A stretch of 64,000 bases of DNA, from positions 303,503 to 367,502 of the forward strand of contig JAHDXL010000005.1 in the NCBI GenBank assembly GCA_023382935.1. The letters run 5' to 3'. Under the pieces are notes generated by a model, which saw only the letters and a program-made list of their open reading frames with translations, did not search any database and had not been told where the DNA came from. Below are positions 34,858 to 43,284 of this stretch, piece after piece. Every line of letters begins with the position of its first letter. Within the stretch, counting starts at the first letter, position 1. Both the position numbers and the translations under genes were made by a program. Origin of the DNA: Phycisphaerales bacterium (GTDB taxonomy: Bacteria > Planctomycetota > Phycisphaerae > Phycisphaerales > UBA1924).

Positions 34858-35502
34858 ATGCGATATGCGCTGATTGCGGACCTCGTCAACTCACGCCGCG
34901 TCAAGGACCGCCAAGGGTTGGCCCGGCGCCTCCAAGCCTCACTGCAGGCGCTGCGCTCAGCCTTCGCCGAAGAATGGCTCGTCCCAATCACCAACGCCAA
35001 GGGCATCGACGAACTCTCGGCCGCCCTGGTGCGACCGGATTCGGCCTTCGACATCACGGTGGCCCTGAACGAACAGGTGTGGCCTGAGAAGTTCCGCTGG
35101 GCGCTGGGGGCCGGGGAAATCGACATCGGACTGGAAACCGGGGACGCCGGCGACCTTGACGGCACCGCCTTTCACCGGGCCGCCGATGCCCTGCGACGGG
35201 CCAAGGCTCAGAAGTCGCTCTTCGCGCTTGCCGTCCCCGGGCTTGACAAGGGCAGCGCCACCCTGATCGAGGCCGCCGCGTTGGCGCATGCCGAGTGCAT
35301 GGAGCGATGGAGCGAGCGGCAGCGTGAGGTTGTGCGTGCGGCCCGCATGCATCAGACACAGCAGGCGGTGGCCGAGCAGTTCGGCGTGTCGGCACAGACC
35401 GTGTCGCAGTCGCTGTTGCGAGCCGGCTTTGGCACCATGCGGCGAATCGAGGAAGCAATACACTGGCGTCTGTCCGAGGTCGGAGCAGAAGTGCACGCAT
35501 GA
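34858..35502 (+). CDS. SatD-family protein with C-terminal helix-turn-helix
   Basis: The 214-residue protein starts with the SatD-type MRYALIADLVNSRRVKDRQ and ends in a helix-turn-helix (MHQTQQAVAEQFGVSAQTVSQSLLRAGF). SatD proteins are known from the acid-tolerance sat locus of streptococci, but their molecular role is not settled. The C-terminal domain suggests DNA binding. It overlaps the next gene by four bases (ATGA), so the two products are probably a functional pair. The promoter upstream carries a palindrome. Confidence 0.75.
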   Translation: MRYALIADLVNSRRVKDRQGLARRLQASLQALRSAFAEEWLVPITNAKGIDELSAALVRPDSAFDITVALNEQVWPEKFRWALGAGEIDIGLETGDAGDLDGTAFHRAADALRRAKAQKSLFALAVPGLDKGSATLIEAAALAHAECMERWSERQREVVRAARMHQTQQAVAEQFGVSAQTVSQSLLRAGFGTMRRIEEAIHWRLSEVGAEVHA

Positions 35503-35933
35503 TCGCACCGGGAACTGGGTTGGAGTCGATCGCCGCGGCGCCGCAGACGCCGCTGGTGTCCGCATGGGCGGCGCGGGCGGCTCTGGTGTTCGCCGCGTAT
35601 GCAGTCACGCTGGCCCTCTCGGGAGTGCTGGTGCGATTTTTCGTGTTGCCGCCAGGTGCGCGGGCCAACTGGCCCCCCGCAGGGGAAGCGCCGCCTGGCG
35701 GGTGGGCAAGATTTGATCCCAGCGCGGTTATCGGCAAGTGCGAAAACCTAATCACGGTCACGTTGGTGCTGACGAACAACCTAGCCGGTCTGGCGGTGGT
35801 TTTCGCGGCCAAGTCGCTGGTGCGCTCCGACGCGATCAGGAGCAATCCCGGCTTCTACCTCGGCGGCACATTGGTGAACCTGGTGTGGGGCTTGCTGGTC
35901 GCGTCATTGGTGCGCGTGCTGCTCCAGTCGTGA
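35499..35933 (+). CDS. Small membrane protein paired with SatD
   Basis: The 144-residue protein has three hydrophobic segments. The region LVLTNNLAGLAVVFAAKSLVR followed by GFYLGGTLVNLVWGLLVASL resembles a recurrent small membrane-protein family with an FVLAAKS-type motif. Its start overlaps the satD stop. The pairing suggests that it senses something at the membrane for the cytoplasmic SatD protein or is controlled with it. No function is established. Confidence 0.7.
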   Translation: MIAPGTGLESIAAAPQTPLVSAWAARAALVFAAYAVTLALSGVLVRFFVLPPGARANWPPAGEAPPGGWARFDPSAVIGKCENLITVTLVLTNNLAGLAVVFAAKSLVRSDAIRSNPGFYLGGTLVNLVWGLLVASLVRVLLQS

Positions 35934-36062
35934 CGTGCCAGCAGGGTCGATCTTCCGACGTTGCTGATGGTGGTCTTTCGATTGTGAAAAGAACAGCAAC
36001 CCTGGAAGACCAGGGTTGCTGACACAGGAAGATGGTTGCACGGTGTGACGGTTGCTGGCACG
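35934..36062. repeat. Palindromic intergenic element with 10-bp inverted ends
   Basis: The element is bounded by CGTGCCAGCA (35934-35943) and its exact complement TGCTGGCACG (36053-36062). Inside, CAGCAACCCTGG (35994-36005) and CCAGGGTTGCTG (36010-36021) form a perfect 12-bp hairpin with loop AAGA. A second unit at the left end, read on the minus strand, is GCAACGTCGGAAGATCGACC. It starts at the end of the SatD-partner gene. It belongs to the same family as 38924-39022. Confidence 0.8.
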
Positions 36063-36084
36063 GTGACTTTACAGGATTGGAAGT

Positions 36085-36774
36085 TTACCGCCGACGGCGG
36101 CGGACCGCCAGCAGCGAGCCGGCTCCCAGAAGGGCGGCTGCCCCCGGCGCTGGAACCACGCACAGTTCCCCGCTGAAGATGATGCCCGACAAGCCGGAGC
36201 CGATGTCGGCTTGGTAGAGATACAGCGTGTTGTTCGCCTGCAGCCACGACACCGGCACATTGACGTTGATGGCGCTGGTCTGCGTGGCGAAGTTGCCCCC
36301 GCCGATGTTGAGATTGTTGGCGGGGTTGTTCAGATACACCCCGTTGAACGCGCTGATGTCGCCCAGGTGATCATCTGCCATCCAGTGAATCGTGAGGTTG
36401 GCCGAGGTGGCGGTGTTCCAGTTGACCAGCGGTCCCAGATCCACCGCGTACAGGGCCGACATGGGCTGCCCATACGGGTTGCTGACGGGGTTAATCCACC
36501 TGGCCAGCGGATCGGCGGGCAGGGTCGGGTTCCAGACGATCGGTTGTACGACCACGGCCGCGGGTCCGCTCGCCGCGGCGGCAAAGTTGGCAGCCGTCAT
36601 CGCCAGCGGGGTACTCGGAAGACCTGCCAGCACGTTGATGTTGTCTTCGGCCTGCCCCACGATGCCGGGAGCGTTGCCGATGTACCCGCTGCGGAAGGAG
36701 ATGATGGTGGTGGCGGCCGAGGAATGAGTGGCCAGACCGGCGAGCGAAACTCCGAGAACAATGATCGAGCGCAT
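36085..36774 (-). CDS. Secreted protein with PEP-CTERM-like sorting tail
   Basis: The 229-residue protein has a signal peptide (MRSIIVLGVSLAGLATHSSA) and ends in VVPAPGAAALLGAGSLLAVRRRRR (the last part is a hydrophobic run plus an Arg cluster), the layout of the PEP-CTERM sorting signal processed by exosortase. The middle is Asn-, Thr- and Ala-rich and contains no recognised domain. No exosortase gene lies nearby. The start at 36774 gives the clean signal peptide. Confidence 0.8.
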   Translation of the reverse strand: MRSIIVLGVSLAGLATHSSAATTIISFRSGYIGNAPGIVGQAEDNINVLAGLPSTPLAMTAANFAAAASGPAAVVVQPIVWNPTLPADPLARWINPVSNPYGQPMSALYAVDLGPLVNWNTATSANLTIHWMADDHLGDISAFNGVYLNNPANNLNIGGGNFATQTSAINVNVPVSWLQANNTLYLYQADIGSGLSGIIFSGELCVVPAPGAAALLGAGSLLAVRRRRR

Positions 36775-36990
36775 GATGATTGAACTCCGGAAAGGCGGTG
36801 GTCGGGCCGGGTTCCATCCGGCTGCACGATGACCCGCGAACACCATCTCTCTGCGCGAGAGGACGGAATCTCTCACGAAGGAGAAGGGGAAAACCATCGG
36901 CCATCGAGGGGAGGAGCAGAAGGACGGCGACGATGGGCTGGTCCCCGGTCCCTGATGGCTTCCGCCTTCCCCTTCCTACACTTGCCGACC

Positions 36991-38856
36991 ATGAACGAAA
37001 CCGCTTTCCACCGTGCCGGCGAGATTGCCCGCTGGTCGCAGATGCTGATTCCCACCGCCCGCGAGGCCCCGGCCGACGCCGAGACCCCCAGCCACATCTT
37101 CATGTCCCGGGCCGGGCTGATCCGCAAGGTCACCGCGGGCGTCTACTCCTATCTTCCGCTCGGGCACCGGGTGCTGCGCAAGGTCGAGCAGATCGTCCGC
37201 GAGGAGATGAACGCCATCGGCTCGTGCGAACTGCTCCTCCCCGCCCTCATGCCGCTCGAACTGCTCAGGCCCACCGGGCGCGACGAGGCCTACGGCGACC
37301 TGCTCTTCACTCTCACCGATCGACACGGGCGGCGCCAGTTCCTTGGACCCACGCACGAAGAGGTCATCACCGACACCCTGCTCGGCAGCGTCTCGAGTTA
37401 CAAGGCCCTGCCCCTGACGGTCTACCAGATCCAGACCAAGTACCGCGACGAGTTTCGCCCGCGCGCCGGGCTGCTCCGCTGCCGTGAGTTCCTCATGAAG
37501 GACGCCTACTCGTTCCATCTTGGCGTGGAAGGCGCGGGGGGGCTGAACGAAACCTATGACAAGATGTACCAGGCCTACGTCAACATCTTCACCCGCTGCG
37601 GGCTCGACTTCTCCGTCGTCGAGGCCGAATCGGGCCCCATCGGCGGCTCGGCCAGCCACGAGTTCATGGTGAACTGTGAGAGCGGCGAGGACACGATCCT
37701 CTTCTGCCCGGCCTCGGGATACGCCGCCAATGTCGAAAAGTGTGAAATCGGGCCTCGCACGCCGCCCGCTCGGGGTTACTTTGTCGGCGAGCCCTCGGGC
37801 GATCTGGCCGAGGTGCACACGCCCGATTGCCCCGGCATCGACGACGTGTGCGCGTTCATGAAGGTCAAGCCCGACGCCATGCTCAAGACCGTGGTCTTCA
37901 AGGTCGTTCCCCGGGACGAAGCAGAGGCCGACCGATACCCCGGTGACTGGTGGGTGGTGGCCTGTGTGCGCGGCGATCACGAAGTCAACGAGGGCAAGGT
38001 GCGTGACGTCTCGCAGTGCCAGATCGAACTGGCCGACCCCGAGGCCGCACGCAAGGCCGGCTTTGAAATCGGTTTCGTCTCCCCGCGAGCCGTCGTCGGC
38101 AGGAAGCAGACGCTGCTGATCGTTGATCCCGATGCGGCGGTGGGCTTCGACGACGCTAGGAGCAAGCCCAGGTTCTGGGTCACCGGCGCAGACAGGAAGG
38201 ATTACCACGTCAGGCACTTCAACTGGCAGCGTGATTTCGGCAGGGATCCGGTCGTCGCTATGGGTCAGGACGATGCCCTTTTCAAGGTTGCTTCAATCCG
38301 CAACGCCGTGGCAGGCGACCCATCGCCCCGCGCCACCGGCTCGACGCTCCAGGCACGCCGGGGCATCGAGGTCGGGCACATCTTCAAACTGGGCGACAAG
38401 TATTCCAAGGCCATGGGATTCGAGATCCTCGACGCCGAGCAGAAGCGGGCCCCGGTTATCATGGGCTGCTACGGCATCGGCGTGTCGCGCACCGTCGCAG
38501 CATGTGTGGAGCAGAGTTGCGACTCCGACGGCATCATCTGGCCGGCGCCCATCGCGCCCTATCACGTACTCATCACGCTGATCCAGCCTGACGCGAAGAT
38601 CCACGCGGTGGCCAACACGCTGGCGGGCGAACTGTCGGCCCGTGGGCTTGACGTGCTCATCGACGATCGCGACGAGCGCCCCGGCGTGAAGTTCAAGGAC
38701 GCCGATCTGGTCGGCATCCCGGTGCGTGTGACGGTCGGCGCCAAGGCTCTGGCCGACGGCCATGTCGAAGTCAAGCACCGTCGCGACAAGAGCAAGGGCG
38801 AACTGGCGGCGGTGGGGCAGGCCAGCGTTCGCTGCGCCGAACTGCTCGCGTGGTAG
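36991..38856 (+). CDS. proS: Prolyl-tRNA synthetase, bacterial type
   Basis: The 621-residue class II synthetase has motif 2 in KYRDEFRPRAGLLRCREFLM and motif 3 in MGCYGIGVSRTVAA. The middle region (DDVCAFMKVKPDAMLKTVVF through DPDAAVGFDDARSKP) is the editing insertion domain of bacterial-type ProRS. The C-terminal anticodon domain ends at DERPGVKFKDADLVGIP. ATG at 36991 corresponds to the usual N-terminus (FHRAGEIARWSQMLIPT). Confidence 0.96.
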   Translation: MNETAFHRAGEIARWSQMLIPTAREAPADAETPSHIFMSRAGLIRKVTAGVYSYLPLGHRVLRKVEQIVREEMNAIGSCELLLPALMPLELLRPTGRDEAYGDLLFTLTDRHGRRQFLGPTHEEVITDTLLGSVSSYKALPLTVYQIQTKYRDEFRPRAGLLRCREFLMKDAYSFHLGVEGAGGLNETYDKMYQAYVNIFTRCGLDFSVVEAESGPIGGSASHEFMVNCESGEDTILFCPASGYAANVEKCEIGPRTPPARGYFVGEPSGDLAEVHTPDCPGIDDVCAFMKVKPDAMLKTVVFKVVPRDEAEADRYPGDWWVVACVRGDHEVNEGKVRDVSQCQIELADPEAARKAGFEIGFVSPRAVVGRKQTLLIVDPDAAVGFDDARSKPRFWVTGADRKDYHVRHFNWQRDFGRDPVVAMGQDDALFKVASIRNAVAGDPSPRATGSTLQARRGIEVGHIFKLGDKYSKAMGFEILDAEQKRAPVIMGCYGIGVSRTVAACVEQSCDSDGIIWPAPIAPYHVLITLIQPDAKIHAVANTLAGELSARGLDVLIDDRDERPGVKFKDADLVGIPVRVTVGAKALADGHVEVKHRRDKSKGELAAVGQASVRCAELLAW

Positions 38857-38857
38857 G

Positions 38858-38876
38858 TCCGGTTTCCAATCGGCCG
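38858..38876. repeat. Short CCGGTTTCCAATCGGCC-type hairpin unit
   Basis: The sequence after proS reads CCGGTTTCCAATCGG and continues into GCC. Related copies occur at 32650-32669 (ACCGGCTTCCAGTCGGCC) and 60812-60828 (ACCGGCTTCCAGCCGGT). The right halves of 28927-28968 and 60863-60883 are further diverged. Each forms a short stem around TTCCA or, on the other strand, TGGAA. The unit appears next to the larger palindromic elements. Confidence 0.55.
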
Positions 38877-38923
38877 AGACTCGAAGACACGGACTGACGT
38901 CCGCTCGGCGTCCTTGTCGTCGA

Positions 38924-39022
38924 CGTGCCAGCAACCTTGTCCTCAAGGTTGCGGCTCATCGCGCGGCCGGCTGCCATGCGGGCAGACGTGGGCAACGTCG
39001 GAAGGCCGACGTTGCTGGCACG
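38924..39022. repeat. Palindromic intergenic element with 12-bp inverted ends
   Basis: CGTGCCAGCAAC (38924-38935) and GTTGCTGGCACG (39011-39022) are perfect inverted ends. The left arm folds as CAACCTTG (38932-38939)/CAAGGTTG (38944-38951) with loop TCCT, and the right arm as CAACGTCGG (38993-39001)/CCGACGTTG (39006-39014) with loop AAGG. It lies between the convergent ends of proS and carbamate kinase. It is the most complete copy of the family in this window. Confidence 0.8.
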
Positions 39023-39032
39023 ATGCTTTCCC

Positions 39033-40013
39033 TCAGATGCGCCCTATGAAGTGCGTCCCCGCCGCTCCGGCCAGGGCGTCATCGAGGCGTTCGGGGCTGG
39101 TGATCAGCCCGCGCGCTCCGCCTGCGAGCAGGAAGTCGTGAATTGCCTCGATCTTCGGGCCCATCGATCCCGGCGGAAAGTGTCCGTCGCGCATGTATCG
39201 CGCACACTCGGCCAGCGTCACTGCCCCCAACGGCTCGGGGCTCGGGCTCTGGAAGCCCAGGTACACGCAGTCCACGGCCGTGAGAATCAGCAGCAGGTCG
39301 GCACCGATGTCACGCGCGAGCACGCCGCTGGTGCGGTCCTTGTCGATGACCGCTTCGACGCCCTCGTAGTCGCCGCTGAGCGTCTTGCGCACCGGGATGC
39401 CCCCGCCGCCGGCGGCGACGACGATGTGCCCCTGTGCCACCGCCTCGCCGATCATCTGTCGCTGGATGACCTTCTGCGGCGTGGGGCTGGGCACGAGCCT
39501 TCGCCAGCCGCGCCCGGAGTCCTCTCCCACCACCCAGCCGAACTCGGCCCGTCGGCGCTTGGCTTCCTCCTCGGAGAGGAACGGGCCCACTGGTTTCGAC
39601 GGCTCCTGAAAGGCCGGGTCGTCCGCGTCCACCACTACCTGCGTGATGACGGTGACGACGAAGCGGCGGATACCGCGCCGGCGCAAACTGTTGAGCAGAG
39701 CCTGTTGCATGTAGTAGCCCAGCGAGCCCTCTGTCTGCGCCACGAGCACGTCGAGCGGGAATGTCGGCAGGTTGTCGCCCCGGCGCTCGTCGCGTTCGAG
39801 CAGTGACCCGACCTGCGGACCGTTGCCGTGGGTGATGACCAGTTGATATCCGCGCTCCACGAGTGTCATGAGGCGCTCGCATATATATGCAGCGTTCTCG
39901 AGATGATCTTCGTGCGTGCCGGTCTGCCCGTGCCGCGTGAAAGCGTGTCCGCCCAGGGCGACCACGACTGTCGGGTTCGTTCGGGCGCGTGCGTGTGCAG
40001 TTTCCGCAGGCAC
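39033..40013 (-). CDS. arcC: Carbamate kinase
   Basis: The protein (326 residues from GTG 40013) belongs to the amino acid kinase family. It shows TVVVALGGHAF, VITHGNGPQVG, AGGGGIPV, VIDKDRTS and the C-terminal GSMGPKIEA. Carbamate kinase makes ATP from carbamoyl phosphate or runs in reverse. ATG at 40061 would add 16 residues and is possible, with a GGGAG close upstream. It is divergent from a COG2403 GTPase and ornithine carbamoyltransferase, which supports a shared role in carbamoyl-phosphate metabolism; arcA (arginine deiminase) is absent. Confidence 0.9.
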   Translation of the reverse strand: MPAETAHARARTNPTVVVALGGHAFTRHGQTGTHEDHLENAAYICERLMTLVERGYQLVITHGNGPQVGSLLERDERRGDNLPTFPLDVLVAQTEGSLGYYMQQALLNSLRRRGIRRFVVTVITQVVVDADDPAFQEPSKPVGPFLSEEEAKRRRAEFGWVVGEDSGRGWRRLVPSPTPQKVIQRQMIGEAVAQGHIVVAAGGGGIPVRKTLSGDYEGVEAVIDKDRTSGVLARDIGADLLLILTAVDCVYLGFQSPSPEPLGAVTLAECARYMRDGHFPPGSMGPKIEAIHDFLLAGGARGLITSPERLDDALAGAAGTHFIGRI

Positions 40014-40084
40014 GCATGAGACTATGCCGATGGACACTCGGCGGCGAGCATTTCGGTGCATATGCTCCCGAAATGGAGGTCCGT

Positions 40085-41440
40085 ATGTCACGTCGACGGG
40101 TGCTTATCCTCGGTGCAGCGGGACGCGACTTCCACGACTTCAACACCGTGTTCCGCGGCGATCATCAATTCGAAGTTGTCGCGTTCACCGCGACCCAGAT
40201 TCCGAAGATCGAGGGGCGGCGCTATCCGCCGGAACTGGCCGGCCCTGGGTATCCCGGCGGGATCCCCATCGAACGAGAAGAAGACCTCGAGAAGATCATC
40301 CGCGAGCACGCCGTCGACGAGGCCGTGTTCAGTTATTCTGACGTTTCCTATCAGCATGTCGGGCATGTGGCCTCGCGTGTGCTCGCCAGCGGCGCCAGTT
40401 TCAGGCTGATCGGGCTTCAGGAGACGATGCTCGAATCTCCCGTGCCTGTGGTCGCGGTCACCGCGGTGCGCACCGGCTGCGGCAAGAGCCCGACCACACG
40501 CGCCCTGGTCAAGGCCATCAAGGATTCCGGCAAGCGCGTCGTCGTGGTGCGCCACCCGATGCCCTACGGCGACCTGGCACGCCAGGCCGTGCAGCGCTTC
40601 GCCTCCGTGGCCGACCTTGATCGCCACGCATGCACGTTCGAGGAGCGCGAGGAATACGAGTCGCACATCGAGCAGGGAACGGTGGTCTACGCAGGCGTCG
40701 ATTACCAGGCCATTCTCGATCAGGCCTCGCGCGAGTGCGACGTGGTGTTCTGGGACGGCGGCAATAACGACGTGCCGTTCTTCCGTCCCGACGTTTGGGT
40801 AACGATCGCCGACCCGCTGCGCCCCGGACACGAGTCGGCCTATCACCCAGGCGAAGTCAACGTGCGCGCCTGTCACATCGTGGTCATCAACAAGGTTGAG
40901 CGCGCGGTGCCCGCCGACGTCGAGGTCGTCGATCGCAACATCCGCAGGATCAACCCCGGCGCCCTCGTGCTTCGCACACGCAGCGTCGTCAGCGTCGAAG
41001 GCGGGCCCGACAAGGTGCGCGGCAAGCGCGTGCTGTGCATCGAGGACGGCCCCACCCTCACGCACGGCGGCATGAGTTTCGGTGCCGCACAGGTTGCGGC
41101 CGAGCGATTCGGGGCAGCCTCCGTCATCGATCCGCGCCCGCATGCCGTCGGCTCGATCAGGGAGACGCTGGTCAAGTACCCGCAGGTTGGCCCGCTTCTC
41201 CCGGCCATGGGCTATTACCCCGAGCAGATCGCCGACCTGGAGGCCTCGGTGCGTGCCACCCCCTGCGACGTGGTGCTGGTCGGCACGCCGTTCGACCTGG
41301 CCAGTAAACTGAAGATCGACAAGCCCGCCGTGCGGGTGCGCTACGAAATCGAGGACGCGCCGCGCGATCGCGGCACGCCGACGCTGGTCGCGGCGGTGAT
41401 GGAGCGCCTGGCCACGCGCCTGGCCGTGGAGTCACGATGA
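40085..41440 (+). CDS. COG2403-type GTPase (cyclic 2,3-diphosphoglycerate synthetase-like)
   Basis: The protein has 451 residues and starts at ATG 40085 behind a perfect GGAGGT (40075-40080). An N-terminal Rossmann-like part (VLILGAAGRDFHDFNTVFR) is followed by a P-loop (VRTGCGKSPTTRALVKAI, about residues 128-145) and VVFWDGGNNDVPFF. This matches a family of uncharacterised GTPases related to cyclic 2,3-diphosphoglycerate synthetase. It overlaps the ornithine carbamoyltransferase start by ATGA. The role in carbamoyl-phosphate or ornithine metabolism is suggested only by neighbours. Confidence 0.8.
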   Translation: MSRRRVLILGAAGRDFHDFNTVFRGDHQFEVVAFTATQIPKIEGRRYPPELAGPGYPGGIPIEREEDLEKIIREHAVDEAVFSYSDVSYQHVGHVASRVLASGASFRLIGLQETMLESPVPVVAVTAVRTGCGKSPTTRALVKAIKDSGKRVVVVRHPMPYGDLARQAVQRFASVADLDRHACTFEEREEYESHIEQGTVVYAGVDYQAILDQASRECDVVFWDGGNNDVPFFRPDVWVTIADPLRPGHESAYHPGEVNVRACHIVVINKVERAVPADVEVVDRNIRRINPGALVLRTRSVVSVEGGPDKVRGKRVLCIEDGPTLTHGGMSFGAAQVAAERFGAASVIDPRPHAVGSIRETLVKYPQVGPLLPAMGYYPEQIADLEASVRATPCDVVLVGTPFDLASKLKIDKPAVRVRYEIEDAPRDRGTPTLVAAVMERLATRLAVESR

Positions 41441-42339
41441 GACACTTCCTCTCCCTGATGGACTGGACCGCGCCCGAACTGCGCGCCCTTCTCGACCTTG
41501 CCACCGTGTACAAGCGCGATCCGCTCAAGCACATGGGTTCGCTGGCCGGGCGCACTTTGGCCATGATCTTCCAGAAGCCATCCACGCGCACCCGCGTGTC
41601 GTTCGAGGTCGGCATGAACCGCCTCGGCGGCTCGGCCATGTTCCTCTCGCCCAACGACATGCAACTCGGTCGCGGTGAGACCGTCGAAGACACCGCCCGC
41701 GTCCTCTCTCGCTACGTCGACGCGATCATGGCCCGCGTCTTCGCCCACGCCGACGTCGAGAAACTCACCGCCGGAACCGTTCCCGTCATCAACGGGCTGT
41801 CCGACCGTCTGCACCCCTGCCAGGCACTGGCCGACGTGCTCACGCTGCGTCAGCGTTTCGGCGATGAGCGCGGCGTCGAACTCGCGTACGTTGGCGATGG
41901 CAACAACGTCTGCCACTCGCTCATCAACGCCAGCGCTCGATTCTCATTTCCCATTCGCGTCGGCACACCCAGGGGATACGAGCCCGACGCGGGCATCGTC
42001 GCCGAGGCTCGCAGGCAGGGGGCCAAGGTCACCCTCACCAACGACCCGGTCGAAGCGGTCAGGGGTGCCCGGGCCGTCTACACCGACGTCTGGGCCTCGA
42101 TGGGTCAGGAATCGCAGGCCGGCGAACGCCGCGGCATTTTCGACGCCTTCCGCGTCGACGGGCGTTTGTTCGCGTACGCCGCTGCTGATGCCATTTTCCT
42201 GCATTGTCTGCCCGCGCATCGGGGCGACGAGGTGACCGACGAAGTGATCGACGGCCCGCGCTCCGCCGTGCTTGATCAGGCCGAAAACCGCGTTCACACC
42301 GAACAGGCGCTCCTGTACACGCTGCTGCGCGGTGGATGA
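41437..42339 (+). CDS. argF: Ornithine carbamoyltransferase
   Basis: The 300-residue enzyme transfers the carbamoyl group between carbamoyl phosphate and ornithine. The carbamoyl-phosphate motif STRTR is at residues 49-53, HPCQ is at about 128 and the ornithine-binding HCLPAHRG is near residue 251. It is translationally coupled to the GTPase gene. With carbamate kinase next door it could act in either direction; the absence of arginine deiminase leaves this open. The symbol argF is by family. Confidence 0.93.
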   Translation: MRHFLSLMDWTAPELRALLDLATVYKRDPLKHMGSLAGRTLAMIFQKPSTRTRVSFEVGMNRLGGSAMFLSPNDMQLGRGETVEDTARVLSRYVDAIMARVFAHADVEKLTAGTVPVINGLSDRLHPCQALADVLTLRQRFGDERGVELAYVGDGNNVCHSLINASARFSFPIRVGTPRGYEPDAGIVAEARRQGAKVTLTNDPVEAVRGARAVYTDVWASMGQESQAGERRGIFDAFRVDGRLFAYAAADAIFLHCLPAHRGDEVTDEVIDGPRSAVLDQAENRVHTEQALLYTLLRGG

Positions 42340-42444
42340 GTCTGGTTCCGATCAGCGGCAGGCGCGTGAGACACCGGAGAAGTGCCCGTTCCCAGGCAAC
42401 TCTCGCGGTCGGGCCCGATGGACACCTTCGAGAACGTGGCGCCG

Positions 42445-43284
42445 TCACGCGGCCTGATGAGGGCTGACCGGCGCCACCGGCACACGTCCCTTGCGGTCGG
42501 GCGGCCCGACGACGGCAAAGCGCTTGCCCCGCTCGATTCGCTCTTCCAACGCCCTGATGGCGTCGTGATCGCGCGGCTCGATCCAGAATGGATCCTCTGT
42601 GACCATTCCCGGCCGAATCCCCTGCGCCACACGTTCCAGCAGACTTTCGTCAAGTTCGAGTTTGTATGTGAGCGTCGCCGGATTCGCATGCGCCGGCGTC
42701 CAGGCCGTCAGCAATTCCATTGGCCCGAACCGGGCATGCACGTGCAGCGCCGCCGAAGTCCACTGCGTCGCGCCGATCTGTGTCGTGCAACGCATGATCG
42801 AAAGCCCCAGGGCCTTGGTCAGCGTCGCCAGCCCGCCCAGTTCCATCTCCGGCAACTGCCGGTTGAGCGAAGCGAGATTGTGCCCGTACCACACCAGCGG
42901 CGGCCGCGCTGGCACCGCGATGTACATCGCCAGCGGCACAAGGTCGCTCGGTCTGGCTTCGAGGCCCAGTCGCTGCACCGCGCGCGGGGGCAACTCATCC
43001 GCCCTGATTCCAAGCCCGCTGATCACCCCCGGCAGCGCCGATCCGTCCACGAACAGCCACCTGGGCATCGGCATCCCCTCGGGCCCGAAGGTCAGCCGAT
43101 CCAGCCGCACCAAGCGGTGCAGAAGCCTCTCGGCCCGCGAACTGAGCACGTCGAAGCAGTTGTCCGGCCTGACTGCCACCCCGAACGGTCTGAGGTTCAG
43201 CGACCCAAACCGCCACCAGGGCGCCACCACGAACGGCTCAAGCGTGCTGAGCAGACGGGCCGGTCCGGTGCGCTCTACGCTCAT
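42445..43284 (-). CDS. Conserved-looking protein of unknown function (downstream of pair)
   Basis: I do not recognise this 279-residue protein. It has no signal peptide and no membrane helix; it is rich in Leu, Arg and Pro and has patches such as PWWRFGSLNLRPFGVAV and GVISGLGIRADELPPRAV. Its start overlaps the stop of the upstream gene by four bases (TCAT on the plus strand), so the pair is translationally coupled. Codon use and GC content match the neighbours. Confidence 0.65.
   Translation of the reverse strand: MSVERTGPARLLSTLEPFVVAPWWRFGSLNLRPFGVAVRPDNCFDVLSSRAERLLHRLVRLDRLTFGPEGMPMPRWLFVDGSALPGVISGLGIRADELPPRAVQRLGLEARPSDLVPLAMYIAVPARPPLVWYGHNLASLNRQLPEMELGGLATLTKALGLSIMRCTTQIGATQWTSAALHVHARFGPMELLTAWTPAHANPATLTYKLELDESLLERVAQGIRPGMVTEDPFWIEPRDHDAIRALEERIERGKRFAVVGPPDRKGRVPVAPVSPHQAA

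Noticed and set aside
36976-38217. 413-codon minus-strand frame opposite proS
   Set aside because: It is an antisense shadow of a well-conserved synthetase.
28881-39022. CRISPR-like array formed by the palindromic elements
   Set aside because: The copies are kilobases apart, in separate intergenic gaps, with no regular spacers and no cas genes.
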